A DNA stretch of 64,000 bases from Pedococcus cremeus. Lineage in GTDB: Bacteria > Actinomycetota > Actinomycetes > Actinomycetales > Dermatophilaceae. The first letter of the stretch is position 1. Every line of letters begins with the position of its first letter. The notes beneath the pieces were generated by a model. The model had not been told where the DNA came from and searched no databases. It saw nothing but the letters and a program-made list of their open reading frames with translations. Position numbers and translations under genes: made by a program. The DNA lies in contig NZ_FOHB01000010.1 in assembly GCF_900111375.1 (NCBI RefSeq), positions 97,068-161,067 of the forward strand. Direction: 5' to 3'. Below are positions 32,562-40,455 of this stretch, in pieces.

Positions 32562-34213
32562 TGTTGGGCCTCCCGGTCCTGCCGGCTGTCGGAGTGGGTG
32601 GTGCGGCCCTGCTCGAGGTGTACGTGCGCGTCGGCGGCCGCCACCAGCTCGGGGCGGTGGCTCACCGCGACCACGCAGCGGCGGGCGGCCAGGGTGCGGA
32701 TCGCCTCGTGGGCGATGCCGGCCGACTCGGGGTCGAGGTGTGCGGTCGGCTCGTCGAGGAGCACGACGGTGGCCTCGGAGAGCGTCGCGCGGGCGAGCAC
32801 GAGGCGGGCGCGCTGCCCGGCCGAGAGGCCGAAGCCGTCGTCGCCGATGCGGGTGTCGAGGCCCTGCGGCATGGCGGCCACCACGCCGTCGAGGCCCACG
32901 TCGCGCAGGGCCTGCCAGCAGGCGTCCTGGCCTGCCGCGGTGCCCAGGGCCAGGTTGGACCGCACCGTGTCGGCGGTGAGGAACGGCCGTTGGCTGACCA
33001 GGTGGGCCGCGGGGGTGGACAGGGTGCCGGCCTGCGGCACGCGGATGCCGGCGAGCACCTCGAGCAGCGTGGTCTTGCCGGTGCCGGAGGGGCCGGTGAG
33101 CACGGTCAGGCCGGGGCCCGCCGTCAGTGAGACGCCGTCCAGCACGGGGACGGTGGTGCCGGGGTAGGTGTAGGTGAGCCCGGAGGCGACCACCGTGGCC
33201 GGCCGCGCCAGCGACGCTGCGAGCCGGCGCGCCGCGTCGTCGCGACCCGCACCGGCGGCCGCAACCTCGGAGCCGGTCCCGGTCGCCAGGTGTCCCTGGA
33301 TGTCGGCGAGCGCCTCGGCGCCGTCGGCGGCGGCGTGGAACTCCGCCCCGACGCGGCGGATCGGCCAGTAGGCCTCGGGTGCCAGCAGGATCGCGACGAG
33401 CCCGGTGCCCAGGGCGACCGAGCCGTGCGAGAGCCGGATGCCCACGGTCACGGCCACCATGGCGACCGAGATCGTCGCGAGCAGCTCGAGGGCTGCCGAG
33501 CTGAGGAAGGCCAGCCGCAGCGTCTCCATGGTGGTGCGGCGGTGCCGCTGGCTGACCGAGGAGATGGTCTCGACCTGGCGGGTGGCGCGGCCGTAGCCGA
33601 CGAGGGTCGGCAGGCCGCGCATGACGTCGAGGAAGTGACCCGACAGGGCCGACAGCGCCTGCCAGCGGCGCTGCGTCGCGTCGCGGGTGCTGGCGCCGAT
33701 GAGCGCGGCGAAGACCGGGAGCAACGGCACGGTGAGCACCACGATGAGGGCGCTGGGCCAGTCGACGACCGCGAGCGTGGCGATAGCCAGCGGCGGGACG
33801 ACGGCGGCGGTGACCAGCGCGGGGAGGTACTTCGCGACGTAGGGCTCGACGCTGCTGGTGCCCTGGGCGGCGAGGGCGACGGCGTGGGACGGGTCGGGCC
33901 GGCGGTCGGCGTCGGCGCGCAGCCACGCCGCCAGCAGCTGCTCCCGCAGGGCGGCGCTGACCCGCGAGCCGGCCCACGCGGACACGCGCTCCGAGGTCCA
34001 CGACAGCGCGGCCCGCAGCGCGAAGAGGCCGGCGAGCCAGGCACCCGGCCGGCCGACCGGCATACCCTTCACCACCGCCAGCACCACCGCGGTGAGCGCG
34101 AAGGCGGTGGCGATGGTCGCCACCCCCTGCAGCACGCCCACCACGGCGAGGGCCACCACAGGCCTGCGCGCGGCCGGGGCCGCGCGCAGGAGCTGGGGGT
34201 CGAACGGGCGCAT
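32558..34213 (-). CDS. cydD: Heterodimeric ABC exporter subunit CydD
   Basis: A 551-residue half-transporter. It has a membrane domain with the characteristic GLPTLVGYGRATRQVETI and ATPase motifs GPSGTGKTT (Walker A), LSAGQRARLVLARA (signature) and VVLLDEPTAHLD (Walker B), plus VVAVSHRPE. Partner of CydC in cytochrome bd assembly. ATG 34213 overlaps the cydB stop by one base (TGATG). Order cydA-B-D-C is typical for actinobacteria and for B. subtilis-like operons. Confidence 0.95.
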   Translation of the reverse strand: MRPFDPQLLRAAPAARRPVVALAVVGVLQGVATIATAFALTAVVLAVVKGMPVGRPGAWLAGLFALRAALSWTSERVSAWAGSRVSAALREQLLAAWLRADADRRPDPSHAVALAAQGTSSVEPYVAKYLPALVTAAVVPPLAIATLAVVDWPSALIVVLTVPLLPVFAALIGASTRDATQRRWQALSALSGHFLDVMRGLPTLVGYGRATRQVETISSVSQRHRRTTMETLRLAFLSSAALELLATISVAMVAVTVGIRLSHGSVALGTGLVAILLAPEAYWPIRRVGAEFHAAADGAEALADIQGHLATGTGSEVAAAGAGRDDAARRLAASLARPATVVASGLTYTYPGTTVPVLDGVSLTAGPGLTVLTGPSGTGKTTLLEVLAGIRVPQAGTLSTPAAHLVSQRPFLTADTVRSNLALGTAAGQDACWQALRDVGLDGVVAAMPQGLDTRIGDDGFGLSAGQRARLVLARATLSEATVVLLDEPTAHLDPESAGIAHEAIRTLAARRCVVAVSHRPELVAAADAHVHLEQGRTTHSDSRQDREAQQ

Positions 34214-35256
34214 CAGCGGCCCGCGGCGACGGGCTCGGCCGCGGCGGGGATGTGCTGGGTGCCGATGCGCTTGCGGAAGACCCAGTAGGTCCACGACTGG
34301 TAGAGCAGCACGAGCGGCGTGAACACCAGCGCCACCACGGTCATGATCTTGAGCGTGTAGGTGGTGCTGGAGGCGTTGTCGACCGTGAGCGACCAGGCGT
34401 CGTTGAGCGTGCTCGGCATGACGTTTGGGAAGAGCAGCAGGAAGTAGGTCGCCACGGCCATCGCGATCGTGACGAACGTGCCGATGAAGGCCCAGCCCTC
34501 CCGTCCGCGCAGGTTGGCACCGAGCGCGGCGAGCAGCGACCCGGCCGCGACCACGGTCGTCAGCCACGACCAGGCGTTGCCGCCGTGCTGCGTGCCCAGG
34601 ACCAGCAGCAGCGCCACGGCGAGCACCGCGGTCACCACGCCGACCTTGGTCGCCACGCCGCGGGCGTCCTCGCGGATCTGACCGCTCGTCTTCAGGGCGG
34701 TGAAGAGCGCGCCGTGCGTGAGGAACAGGCCGAGGGTGACGATGCCGCCGAGCAGCGACACCGGGTTGAGCAGGGTGAACAGGTTGCCGGTGAACTCCTT
34801 GTTGGCGTCGATCGGCAGACCGCGCACGAGGTTGGTCAGGGCGACGCCCCACAGCAGGGCCGGCACGAACGAGCCGACGATGATCGCCTTGTCCCAGTTG
34901 GCGCGCCAGCGGTCGTCATCGCGCTTGCCCCGGTAGTCGAAGCCGAGGTTGCGCACGATCAGCGCCACCAGGATGAGCAGCAGCGGCAGGTAGAACGCGC
35001 TGAACATCGTGGCGTACCAGTGCGGGAACGCCGCGAAGGTGGCGCCACCGGCGGTCAGCACCCACACCTCGTTGCCGTCCCAGACCGGGCCGATCGTGTT
35101 GATGAGCACCCGGCGCCGCTTCTCGCCGTCAGCCGCGTCGGTGCCGCGGCCGAGCACCGGCAGCAGCATCCCGACGCCGAAGTCGAAGCCCTCGAGGACG
35201 AAGTAGCCCGTCCAGAGCACGCCGATGATGATGAACCAGATGGTGGGGAAGTCCAT
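34213..35256 (-). CDS. cydB: Cytochrome bd ubiquinol/menaquinol oxidase subunit II
   Basis: A 347-residue protein with eight to nine helices, the structural partner of CydA. Seen: WFIIIGVLWTGYFVLEGFDFGVGMLLP at the N-terminus, INTIGPVWDGNEVWVLTAGGATFAAFP, the classic CydB signature. Together with CydA it reduces O2 to water with very high O2 affinity, without pumping protons. GGAC/AAAAGGA 10 bases before ATG 35256 is the ribosome binding site. It starts 55 bases after cydA; the gap contains one GGTATGCCG motif. Confidence 0.97.
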   Translation of the reverse strand: MDFPTIWFIIIGVLWTGYFVLEGFDFGVGMLLPVLGRGTDAADGEKRRRVLINTIGPVWDGNEVWVLTAGGATFAAFPHWYATMFSAFYLPLLLILVALIVRNLGFDYRGKRDDDRWRANWDKAIIVGSFVPALLWGVALTNLVRGLPIDANKEFTGNLFTLLNPVSLLGGIVTLGLFLTHGALFTALKTSGQIREDARGVATKVGVVTAVLAVALLLVLGTQHGGNAWSWLTTVVAAGSLLAALGANLRGREGWAFIGTFVTIAMAVATYFLLLFPNVMPSTLNDAWSLTVDNASSTTYTLKIMTVVALVFTPLVLLYQSWTYWVFRKRIGTQHIPAAAEPVAAGR

Positions 35257-35311
35257 TGCTTGACAGTCCTTTTCGGTATGCCGCGTGGTCGCGTCGTGCT
35301 CGTCGGCCGGC

Positions 35312-36760
35312 TCAGTACGCGAACGCCAGCTCGGCGTCCTCGTCCTTCTCGCTGGGGGTCACCGGCTCCTCGTGCGGCGGGGCACCGGCTCGCATGTAGT
35401 GGAGGAAGAGCTTGACCTCCACCACGGCGAGGGCGCCGTAGAGCAGCGTGTAGACCACCATCGAGGTGATGACCTCGCCGGCCGACACCGACGGCGAGAC
35501 GCCGGTGTGGGTGGCCATGAGGCCGAAGACGATCCACGGCTGGCGGCCGATCTCGGTGAAGATCCAGCCGAAGCTGTTGCCGAACACCGGGAGCAGGGGT
35601 GTGGCGACGGCGAGCCAGGTCCACCAGCGGGCGGTCGGCACCTGGTCGCGGCGGGTCGCCCACAGCACGGCGGCCGCGGCGGCCATCGCGGCGAAGCCGA
35701 CGCCCATCATGAGGCGGAACGACCAGTAGGACAGCGGGATGTTGGGCACGTAGGTCGTGCTCTGGGTCAGCGGGTTGTCGGCGTACTTCTGGGCGTACTC
35801 CGCCTTGAGGTTGTTGATGCCCTGGACCTTGCCGTCGAAGCTGCCGGTGGCGAGGAAGGAGAGCAGGCCCGGAACGGTGACCGAGAACTTCTCCTGCGAG
35901 CCGTCGAGCGAGCCGACGGTGAAGAGGGAGAACGGCGCGTTGCTGTCCGACGACTCGTAGAGCGCCTCGGCCGCCGCCATCTTCATCGGCTGGACCTCGG
36001 TCATGATCTTGCCCTGCAGGTCACCGGTCACGGCGACCGCGAGGCCGGCGACCAGCGTGACGACGGCGCCGAGGCGGGTGGCCTTGCGGTACATGCCGAG
36101 GTCGGAGCGCGCGGCCGGCTCGGTCGCCTTGTTGACCCGGCGCATGTGCCACAGGCCGACGCCCATGACCATGGCGCCGCCGACCATGTAGGCGGCGAAC
36201 ACGACGTGCGGGAAGGTGACCAGCTGCACCTTGTTGGTCAGCACCGCGGCGAAGTCGGTCAGCTCGGCCCGGCCGCTCTGCGGGTTGTAGCGGTAGCCGA
36301 CCGGGTTCTGCATGAACGAGTTCGCGGCCAGGATGAAGTAGGCCGACAGCAGCGTGCCGATGTGCACGGCCCACATGCACCCCGCGTGCAGCTTCTCGGG
36401 GATCCGGCCCCACCCGAAGATCCACAGGCCGAGGAACGTCGACTCGAGGAAGAACGCGAGCAGGGCCTCGATCGCCAGCGGGGCACCGAAGATGTCGCCG
36501 ACGAAGCGGCTGTAGTCGGACCAGTTCATGCCGAACTGGAACTCCTGGACGATGCCGGTCACCAGGCCGAGCGCGAAGTTGATCGTGAAGAGCTTGCCGT
36601 AGAACTTGGCGAGCCGGAGCATCTCCGGGTTGCGCTTCCTGACCCACGCCGTGTGGAAGACCGCGACGAGGGCCGAGAGCCCGATCGTGATCGGCACGAA
36701 CAGGAAGTGGTACACGGTCGTGATGGCGAACTGCCACCTCGCGAGGTCGAGCGCGTCCAT
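35312..36760 (-). CDS. cydA: Cytochrome bd quinol oxidase subunit I
   Basis: A 482-residue haem-carrying subunit with nine helices. Seen: ARWQFAITTVYHFLFVPITIG with His18 (haem b595 ligand), FLESTFLGLWIFGW (Glu lining the proton path), the haem b558 His/Met region, QNPVGYRYNP, and GWIFTEIGRQPW. The Q-loop is short (CydA-S type), as in actinobacteria. AGGAG 9 bases before ATG 36760. First gene of a seven-gene operon; tandem BlaI-type dyads overlap a likely -10 TAGTAT about 50 bases upstream. Confidence 0.97.
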   Translation of the reverse strand: MDALDLARWQFAITTVYHFLFVPITIGLSALVAVFHTAWVRKRNPEMLRLAKFYGKLFTINFALGLVTGIVQEFQFGMNWSDYSRFVGDIFGAPLAIEALLAFFLESTFLGLWIFGWGRIPEKLHAGCMWAVHIGTLLSAYFILAANSFMQNPVGYRYNPQSGRAELTDFAAVLTNKVQLVTFPHVVFAAYMVGGAMVMGVGLWHMRRVNKATEPAARSDLGMYRKATRLGAVVTLVAGLAVAVTGDLQGKIMTEVQPMKMAAAEALYESSDSNAPFSLFTVGSLDGSQEKFSVTVPGLLSFLATGSFDGKVQGINNLKAEYAQKYADNPLTQSTTYVPNIPLSYWSFRLMMGVGFAAMAAAAAVLWATRRDQVPTARWWTWLAVATPLLPVFGNSFGWIFTEIGRQPWIVFGLMATHTGVSPSVSAGEVITSMVVYTLLYGALAVVEVKLFLHYMRAGAPPHEEPVTPSEKDEDAELAFAY

Positions 36761-36791
36761 GGGAGGGAGCTCCTGGGGGAGACGGATGAAC

Positions 36792-36827
36792 TACTACAGG
36801 GCGTAGTGGATACTACGATATGTAGTA
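36792..36827 (-). promoter_or_regulatory. Tandem BlaI-type operator upstream of cydA
   Basis: Two dyads: TACTACAGGGCGTAGTG (36792-36808) and the perfect TACTACGATATGTAGTA (36811-36827), centres 19 bp apart. The outer ends also form a perfect inverted repeat AACTACTACA...TGTAGTAGTT. TACTAC-N5-GTAGTA is the TAC/GTA dyad type used by BlaI/MecI/CopY repressors. On the minus strand TAGTAT inside the second dyad can serve as -10. It is the only such site I see, and the only BlaI gene in the window is in this operon. Confidence 0.85.
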
Positions 36828-36923
36828 GTTCGGCCGCACGGGCCATTGGTCCCGAGCGGGGAGGGCCACGGTCACCTCTTGGCGTGCCGCGCGCGTGCTG
36901 AGGGCCACTGCCAGACTGCGGAC

Positions 36924-37739
36924 ATGGCCGACCTCTCACCCCAGACCTCACCCGAGACCCCCCTCGAGACCACCGCCGCCACCCTCGACGTCCCGACCGC
37001 CGACGGCGCCGCCGATGCCCTCTTCGTCACCCCGGCGACGGGTGGCCCGCACCCCGGCGTGGTCATGTTCATGGACGCCTTCGGCCTGCGGCCGCGGCTG
37101 GAGGAGATGGCCTCCCGGCTGGCCGGGCAGGGGTATGCCGTGCTGGTGCCGAACGTGTTCTGGCGCAGCGGCCGCGCGCCCGTGGTCGAGCTGCCCGACC
37201 TGAGCGACCCGCTGGCCCGCGGCACCGTCTTCGAGCGGCTCGGACCGGTCATGAAGGCCCTGACCCCCGAGCTGGCGACGCGCGACGCCGACGCCTGGCT
37301 CGACTTCCTGGCCAGGGATGAGCGCGTCGCCGACGGACCGGTCGGCGCGCTGGGCTACTGCATGGGTGGCGCGCTCGCGATCCGCCTGGCGGCCCACGCG
37401 CCGGAGCGGGTGGCCGCGGTCGCGACCTTCCACGCCGGCCGCCTGGTCACCGACGCCCCGGACAGCCCCCACCGGCTGTTCGGCCGCCTGGGCTGCGAGG
37501 TCTACGTCGCGCACGCCGACCACGACCACTCGATGTCGCCGGAGCACCAGCAGGTCGTCGGCGAGGCGCTGGCGTCAGCCGGGGTCGAGCACCGCACCGA
37601 GCTCTACGAGGGCGCGGCGCACGGGTTCACGATGGCCGACACCGCGGCATACGACGACGCCGCCACCGAGCGGCACTGGGAGGCGCTGCTCGACCTGTTC
37701 GCGCGCCGCCTGCCCCAGCCGGCGCGTCAGTCCGGGTAA
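36924..37739 (+). CDS. Dienelactone hydrolase family protein
   Basis: A 271-residue alpha/beta hydrolase with the DLH triad: GYCMGG (Cys nucleophile, not Ser), AHADHD (Asp) and GAAHGF (His). Dienelactone hydrolases open lactone intermediates of chlorocatechol breakdown; most family members with this sequence type are general hydrolases of unknown substrate. N-terminal residues 1-45 are Ser/Thr/Pro-rich. ATG 36924 is chosen; a longer frame exists upstream but reaches toward the cyd promoter. It converges on galE with a 13-base overlap. Confidence 0.88.
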   Translation: MADLSPQTSPETPLETTAATLDVPTADGAADALFVTPATGGPHPGVVMFMDAFGLRPRLEEMASRLAGQGYAVLVPNVFWRSGRAPVVELPDLSDPLARGTVFERLGPVMKALTPELATRDADAWLDFLARDERVADGPVGALGYCMGGALAIRLAAHAPERVAAVATFHAGRLVTDAPDSPHRLFGRLGCEVYVAHADHDHSMSPEHQQVVGEALASAGVEHRTELYEGAAHGFTMADTAAYDDAATERHWEALLDLFARRLPQPARQSG

Positions 37740-38743
37740 CCGAGGGGGTTGCCGCGCTGCCAGTTCCACTGGTCGGCGCACATGTCGTCGATGGTCCTCT
37801 CCGCGCGCCAGCCGAGCTCGGCCTCGGCGCGGGAGGGGTCGGCGTACGACGCGGCGATGTCACCGGGCCGGCGGCCGACGACCTCGTAGGGCAGCTCGTG
37901 GCCGCAGGCCCGCTCGAAGGCGTGCAGCACCTCGAGCACGCTGCTCGGCCGGCCGGTGCCGAGGTTCCACGTCGAGACGGGCTCGTCGGTCGTCCCCAGC
38001 TTCGTGAGGGCCGCCAGGTGCCCGGCGGCGAGGTCCTCGACGTGGATGTAGTCGCGCTGGGCCGTGCCGTCGGGGGTGTCGTAGTCGTCACCGAACACCT
38101 TGAGCTTCTCGAGCTTGCCCACGGCGACCTGGGCGATGAACGGCATGAGGTTGTTGGGGATGCCCTGCGGGTCCTCGCCGATGGTGCCCGACGGGTGGGC
38201 GCCGACGGGGTTGAAGTAGCGCAGCAGCGCGATGCGCCAGCGCTCGTCGGTGACGGCCACGTCGCGCAGCACCTGCTCGATCATGACCTTCGTCCAGCCG
38301 TAGGGGTTCGTCGCCGAGGTCGGCAGGTCCTCGTGCATCGGCACCGGTGCGTTCTCGCCGTAGACGGTGGCGGAGGAGGAGAACACCAGCTTGAAGCAGC
38401 CGTGGTTGCGCATGGCGCGCACCAGCGCGAACGTCGAGTCGAGGTTGTTCTGGTAGTACTCCAGGGGAGCCGCGACGCTCTCGCCCACGGCCTTGAGGCC
38501 GGCGAAGTGGATGACGGCGTCGAAGTGCCCCTCGGCGAACAGCGACTCGGTCTTGTCGCGGTCGGTCAGGTCGAAGGCGTGGACCTCGAGCGGGCGGCCG
38601 ATGAGCGCCTCGAGCCGCGGGACCACGGCCGCCTTGGAGTTGGCGAAGCTGTCGACGACCACGACGTCGTGGCCGGTGGCCGCGAGCTGGACGACGGTGT
38701 GGGAGCCGATGTAGCCGGCGCCGCCGGTGACGAGAACGCGCAT
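37727..38743 (-). CDS. galE: UDP-glucose 4-epimerase
   Basis: Interconverts UDP-glucose and UDP-galactose (Leloir pathway; also supplies UDP-galactose for envelope glycans). Short-chain dehydrogenase fold. Seen: VTGGAGYIGSHT (NAD-binding GxxGxxG), FAGLKAVGES, FSSSATVYG (catalytic Ser), NPYGWTKVM (Tyr and Lys of YxxxK), LRYFNPVGAHPSG and RDYIHVEDLAAGH. Full length at 338 residues. ATG 38743 gives the standard MRVLVTGG start; a GTG 6 bases upstream is in frame. TACTTT 6 bases upstream of the ATG suggests a leaderless start. Confidence 0.97.
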   Translation of the reverse strand: MRVLVTGGAGYIGSHTVVQLAATGHDVVVVDSFANSKAAVVPRLEALIGRPLEVHAFDLTDRDKTESLFAEGHFDAVIHFAGLKAVGESVAAPLEYYQNNLDSTFALVRAMRNHGCFKLVFSSSATVYGENAPVPMHEDLPTSATNPYGWTKVMIEQVLRDVAVTDERWRIALLRYFNPVGAHPSGTIGEDPQGIPNNLMPFIAQVAVGKLEKLKVFGDDYDTPDGTAQRDYIHVEDLAAGHLAALTKLGTTDEPVSTWNLGTGRPSSVLEVLHAFERACGHELPYEVVGRRPGDIAASYADPSRAEAELGWRAERTIDDMCADQWNWQRGNPLGYPD

Positions 38744-38788
38744 GCGCACAAAGTATGCCGTGCCGCCGGCGCCCGGTTGCAGCTCGTG

Positions 38789-39190
38789 CTAGGCGCGCAG
38801 GGTGCGGGAACGGCCCCGGAACTCCGCGATGACCGCCCCGTCGTCCTCCCGGGTCACGGTCACGTCGGTGATCCCACTGCGGCCGTATGCCGTGCGCACC
38901 CGCGCCTCGGCCACGAGGACGTCGCCGCGCCGCGCCGCCGCGACGAAGGTGATGTCGGCGCCGGCCGCCACCGTGGTCTCACCCCGGCTGTTGCAGGCCA
39001 GCGCGAAGGCGGAGTCGGCCAGGGTGAAGATGTAGCCGCCGTGGGCGATGTCGTGCCCGTTGACCATCGCGTCCGTGATCGTCATGCGCACCTCGGCGTG
39101 GTCGGTCTCGATGACGAGCGCGTCCATGCCGAGGGCCCGTGAGGCCGCGTCGTCCTGCCACATGCGCTCCACGTGGGTCAGCTCGGCCAT
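38789..39190 (-). CDS. paaI: PaaI-type acyl-CoA thioesterase
   Basis: A 133-residue hotdog-fold thioesterase. Seen: GMDALVIETDHAEVRMTITDAMVNGHDIAHGGYIFTLADSAFALACNS, which has the PaaI signature N-G-H-x-x-HGG with the catalytic Asp (LADSAF), then AAARRGDVLVAEARV and GRSGITDVTV. PaaI hydrolyses phenylacetyl-CoA and ring-hydroxylated derivatives, protecting CoA in phenylacetate catabolism. ATG 39190 overlaps the stop of paaH (TGATG). Next to paaN across the divergent promoter, which supports the phenylacetate role. Confidence 0.93.
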   Translation of the reverse strand: MAELTHVERMWQDDAASRALGMDALVIETDHAEVRMTITDAMVNGHDIAHGGYIFTLADSAFALACNSRGETTVAAGADITFVAAARRGDVLVAEARVRTAYGRSGITDVTVTREDDGAVIAEFRGRSRTLRA

Positions 39191-40371
39191 CACGCCTCCT
39201 CTCCCGACAGGGCGGAACTGGGCCGGTAGCGCCCGCCCGGGAACGCGCGGTCGAGGGCGGCGAGCTGGTCGGCCACCACGGCATACCCGATCTCGCGTCC
39301 CCACGCGATCGGACCCTTGGGGTAGTTGGTGCCCAGCGTCATGGCGGTGTCGACGTCGTCGGCGCCGGCCTCGCCGCGGTGGACGAGGTCGACGGCCTCG
39401 TTGACCAGCATGGCGAGGGTGCGCGCGACCGGGTCGGTCTCCACGGGGCCGCCGAGCAGCTCCGCGAGCCTGGCCTGGTCGGGTTCGGCGTCGAGAGGGG
39501 CGCCTGAGGGGTCGTAGCGGTAGACGCCCTGACCCGACTTGCGGCCGAGGTGGCCTGCCGCGACGAGCTCCTGCTGCATCGCGGTGGGGGCGTAACGCGG
39601 GTCGCGGCCCGTCTGCTCCCACACGCTGGTGCCGACCGCGAGGTTGACGTCCTGCCCGATGAGGTCGGTGAGCTCGAGCGGGCCCATGCGGAAGCCGGCC
39701 GACCGCAGCGCCGCGTCGAGGGTGGCCGCGTCGGCGACGCCGTCCATGAGCATGCGCTGGGCCTCGCCGTAGAACGGGCGGGCGACGCGGTTGACGATGA
39801 AGCCCGGTGTGGAGGCGCAGACCACGGGCGTCTTGCCCCAGGTTCGCACGAGGCCGGCCGCTGCCTCGATGACCTCGGGTGACGAGGATCGGCCGCGCAC
39901 GACCTCGACGAGGCGCATGACCGGTGGCGGGTTGAAGAAGTGCAGGCCGATGACCCGACCCGGCTCCGGGAGCCCCTCGGCGATGGCTCCGACGTCGAGG
40001 CTCGAGGTGTTGGTGGCGAGCACGGTCTCGCGGGACTGGCGCTCGGCGAGCTCGTTGAAGAGGGCGCGCTTGGTGTCGAGGTCCTCCCGCACCGCCTCGA
40101 TGACGAGCGCACTCGCCGGCAGCTGGGAGATGGCGTCGACGGGCGTGATGCGCTCGACGGTCGCCTCGAGCTGGGCCGAGCTGATCCGGCCCTTGGCCTC
40201 CTGGCGCTGCAGGCTCCCGATGATGCCGGCCACGGCCTTCTCCACGACGCCGCTGACGGCGTCGACGAGGGCGACGGGGTGGCCGGCGGAGGCGGCGACC
40301 TGGGCGATCCCCGCACCCATGGCGCCGGCGCCGACCACGGACACGGGTGCTCCCTCGGACAGCGTCGTCAT
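39190..40371 (-). CDS. paaH: 3-hydroxyacyl-CoA dehydrogenase (PaaH/FadB2-like)
   Basis: NAD-dependent oxidation of 3-hydroxyacyl-CoA to 3-oxoacyl-CoA; in the phenylacetate pathway 3-hydroxyadipyl-CoA. Seen: VVGAGAMGAGIAQVAASAGHPV (Rossmann GxGxMG), ATNTSSLDV, GLHFFNPPPVMRLVEVVRG (catalytic His and the N-P), then the 3HCDH C-terminal domain with TPGFIVNRVARPF and a duplicated smaller copy ending LGTNYPKGPIAWG, the latter being characteristic of PaaH. 393 residues. ATG 40371 is chosen over ATG 40380. Coupled to paaI and divergent from paaN. Confidence 0.9.
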   Translation of the reverse strand: MTTLSEGAPVSVVGAGAMGAGIAQVAASAGHPVALVDAVSGVVEKAVAGIIGSLQRQEAKGRISSAQLEATVERITPVDAISQLPASALVIEAVREDLDTKRALFNELAERQSRETVLATNTSSLDVGAIAEGLPEPGRVIGLHFFNPPPVMRLVEVVRGRSSSPEVIEAAAGLVRTWGKTPVVCASTPGFIVNRVARPFYGEAQRMLMDGVADAATLDAALRSAGFRMGPLELTDLIGQDVNLAVGTSVWEQTGRDPRYAPTAMQQELVAAGHLGRKSGQGVYRYDPSGAPLDAEPDQARLAELLGGPVETDPVARTLAMLVNEAVDLVHRGEAGADDVDTAMTLGTNYPKGPIAWGREIGYAVVADQLAALDRAFPGGRYRPSSALSGEEA

Positions 40372-40392
40372 GGCGCCCATCGTCGCACGACG

Positions 40393-40440
40393 TGTTACAT
40401 CGGGGCGCCACTGCGGCCGTCACGCTGTCACATCGGCGCG
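40393..40440. promoter_or_regulatory. Direct repeats between divergent paaH and paaN
   Basis: TGTTACATCGGGGCG (40393-40407) and TGTCACATCGGCGCG (40426-40440) are near-identical direct repeats whose starts are 33 bp apart (about three turns of DNA). They occupy most of the 84-base gap and are likely binding sites for a pathway repressor. No regulator gene is adjacent. Confidence 0.5.
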
Positions 40441-40442
40441 AC

Positions 40443-40448
40443 TACGAT
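40443..40448 (+). promoter_or_regulatory. -10 element of a leaderless paaN transcript
   Basis: TACGAT, 7 bases, then ATG 40456; no ribosome binding site. Confidence 0.4.
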
Positions 40449-40455
40449 GGGCGGC

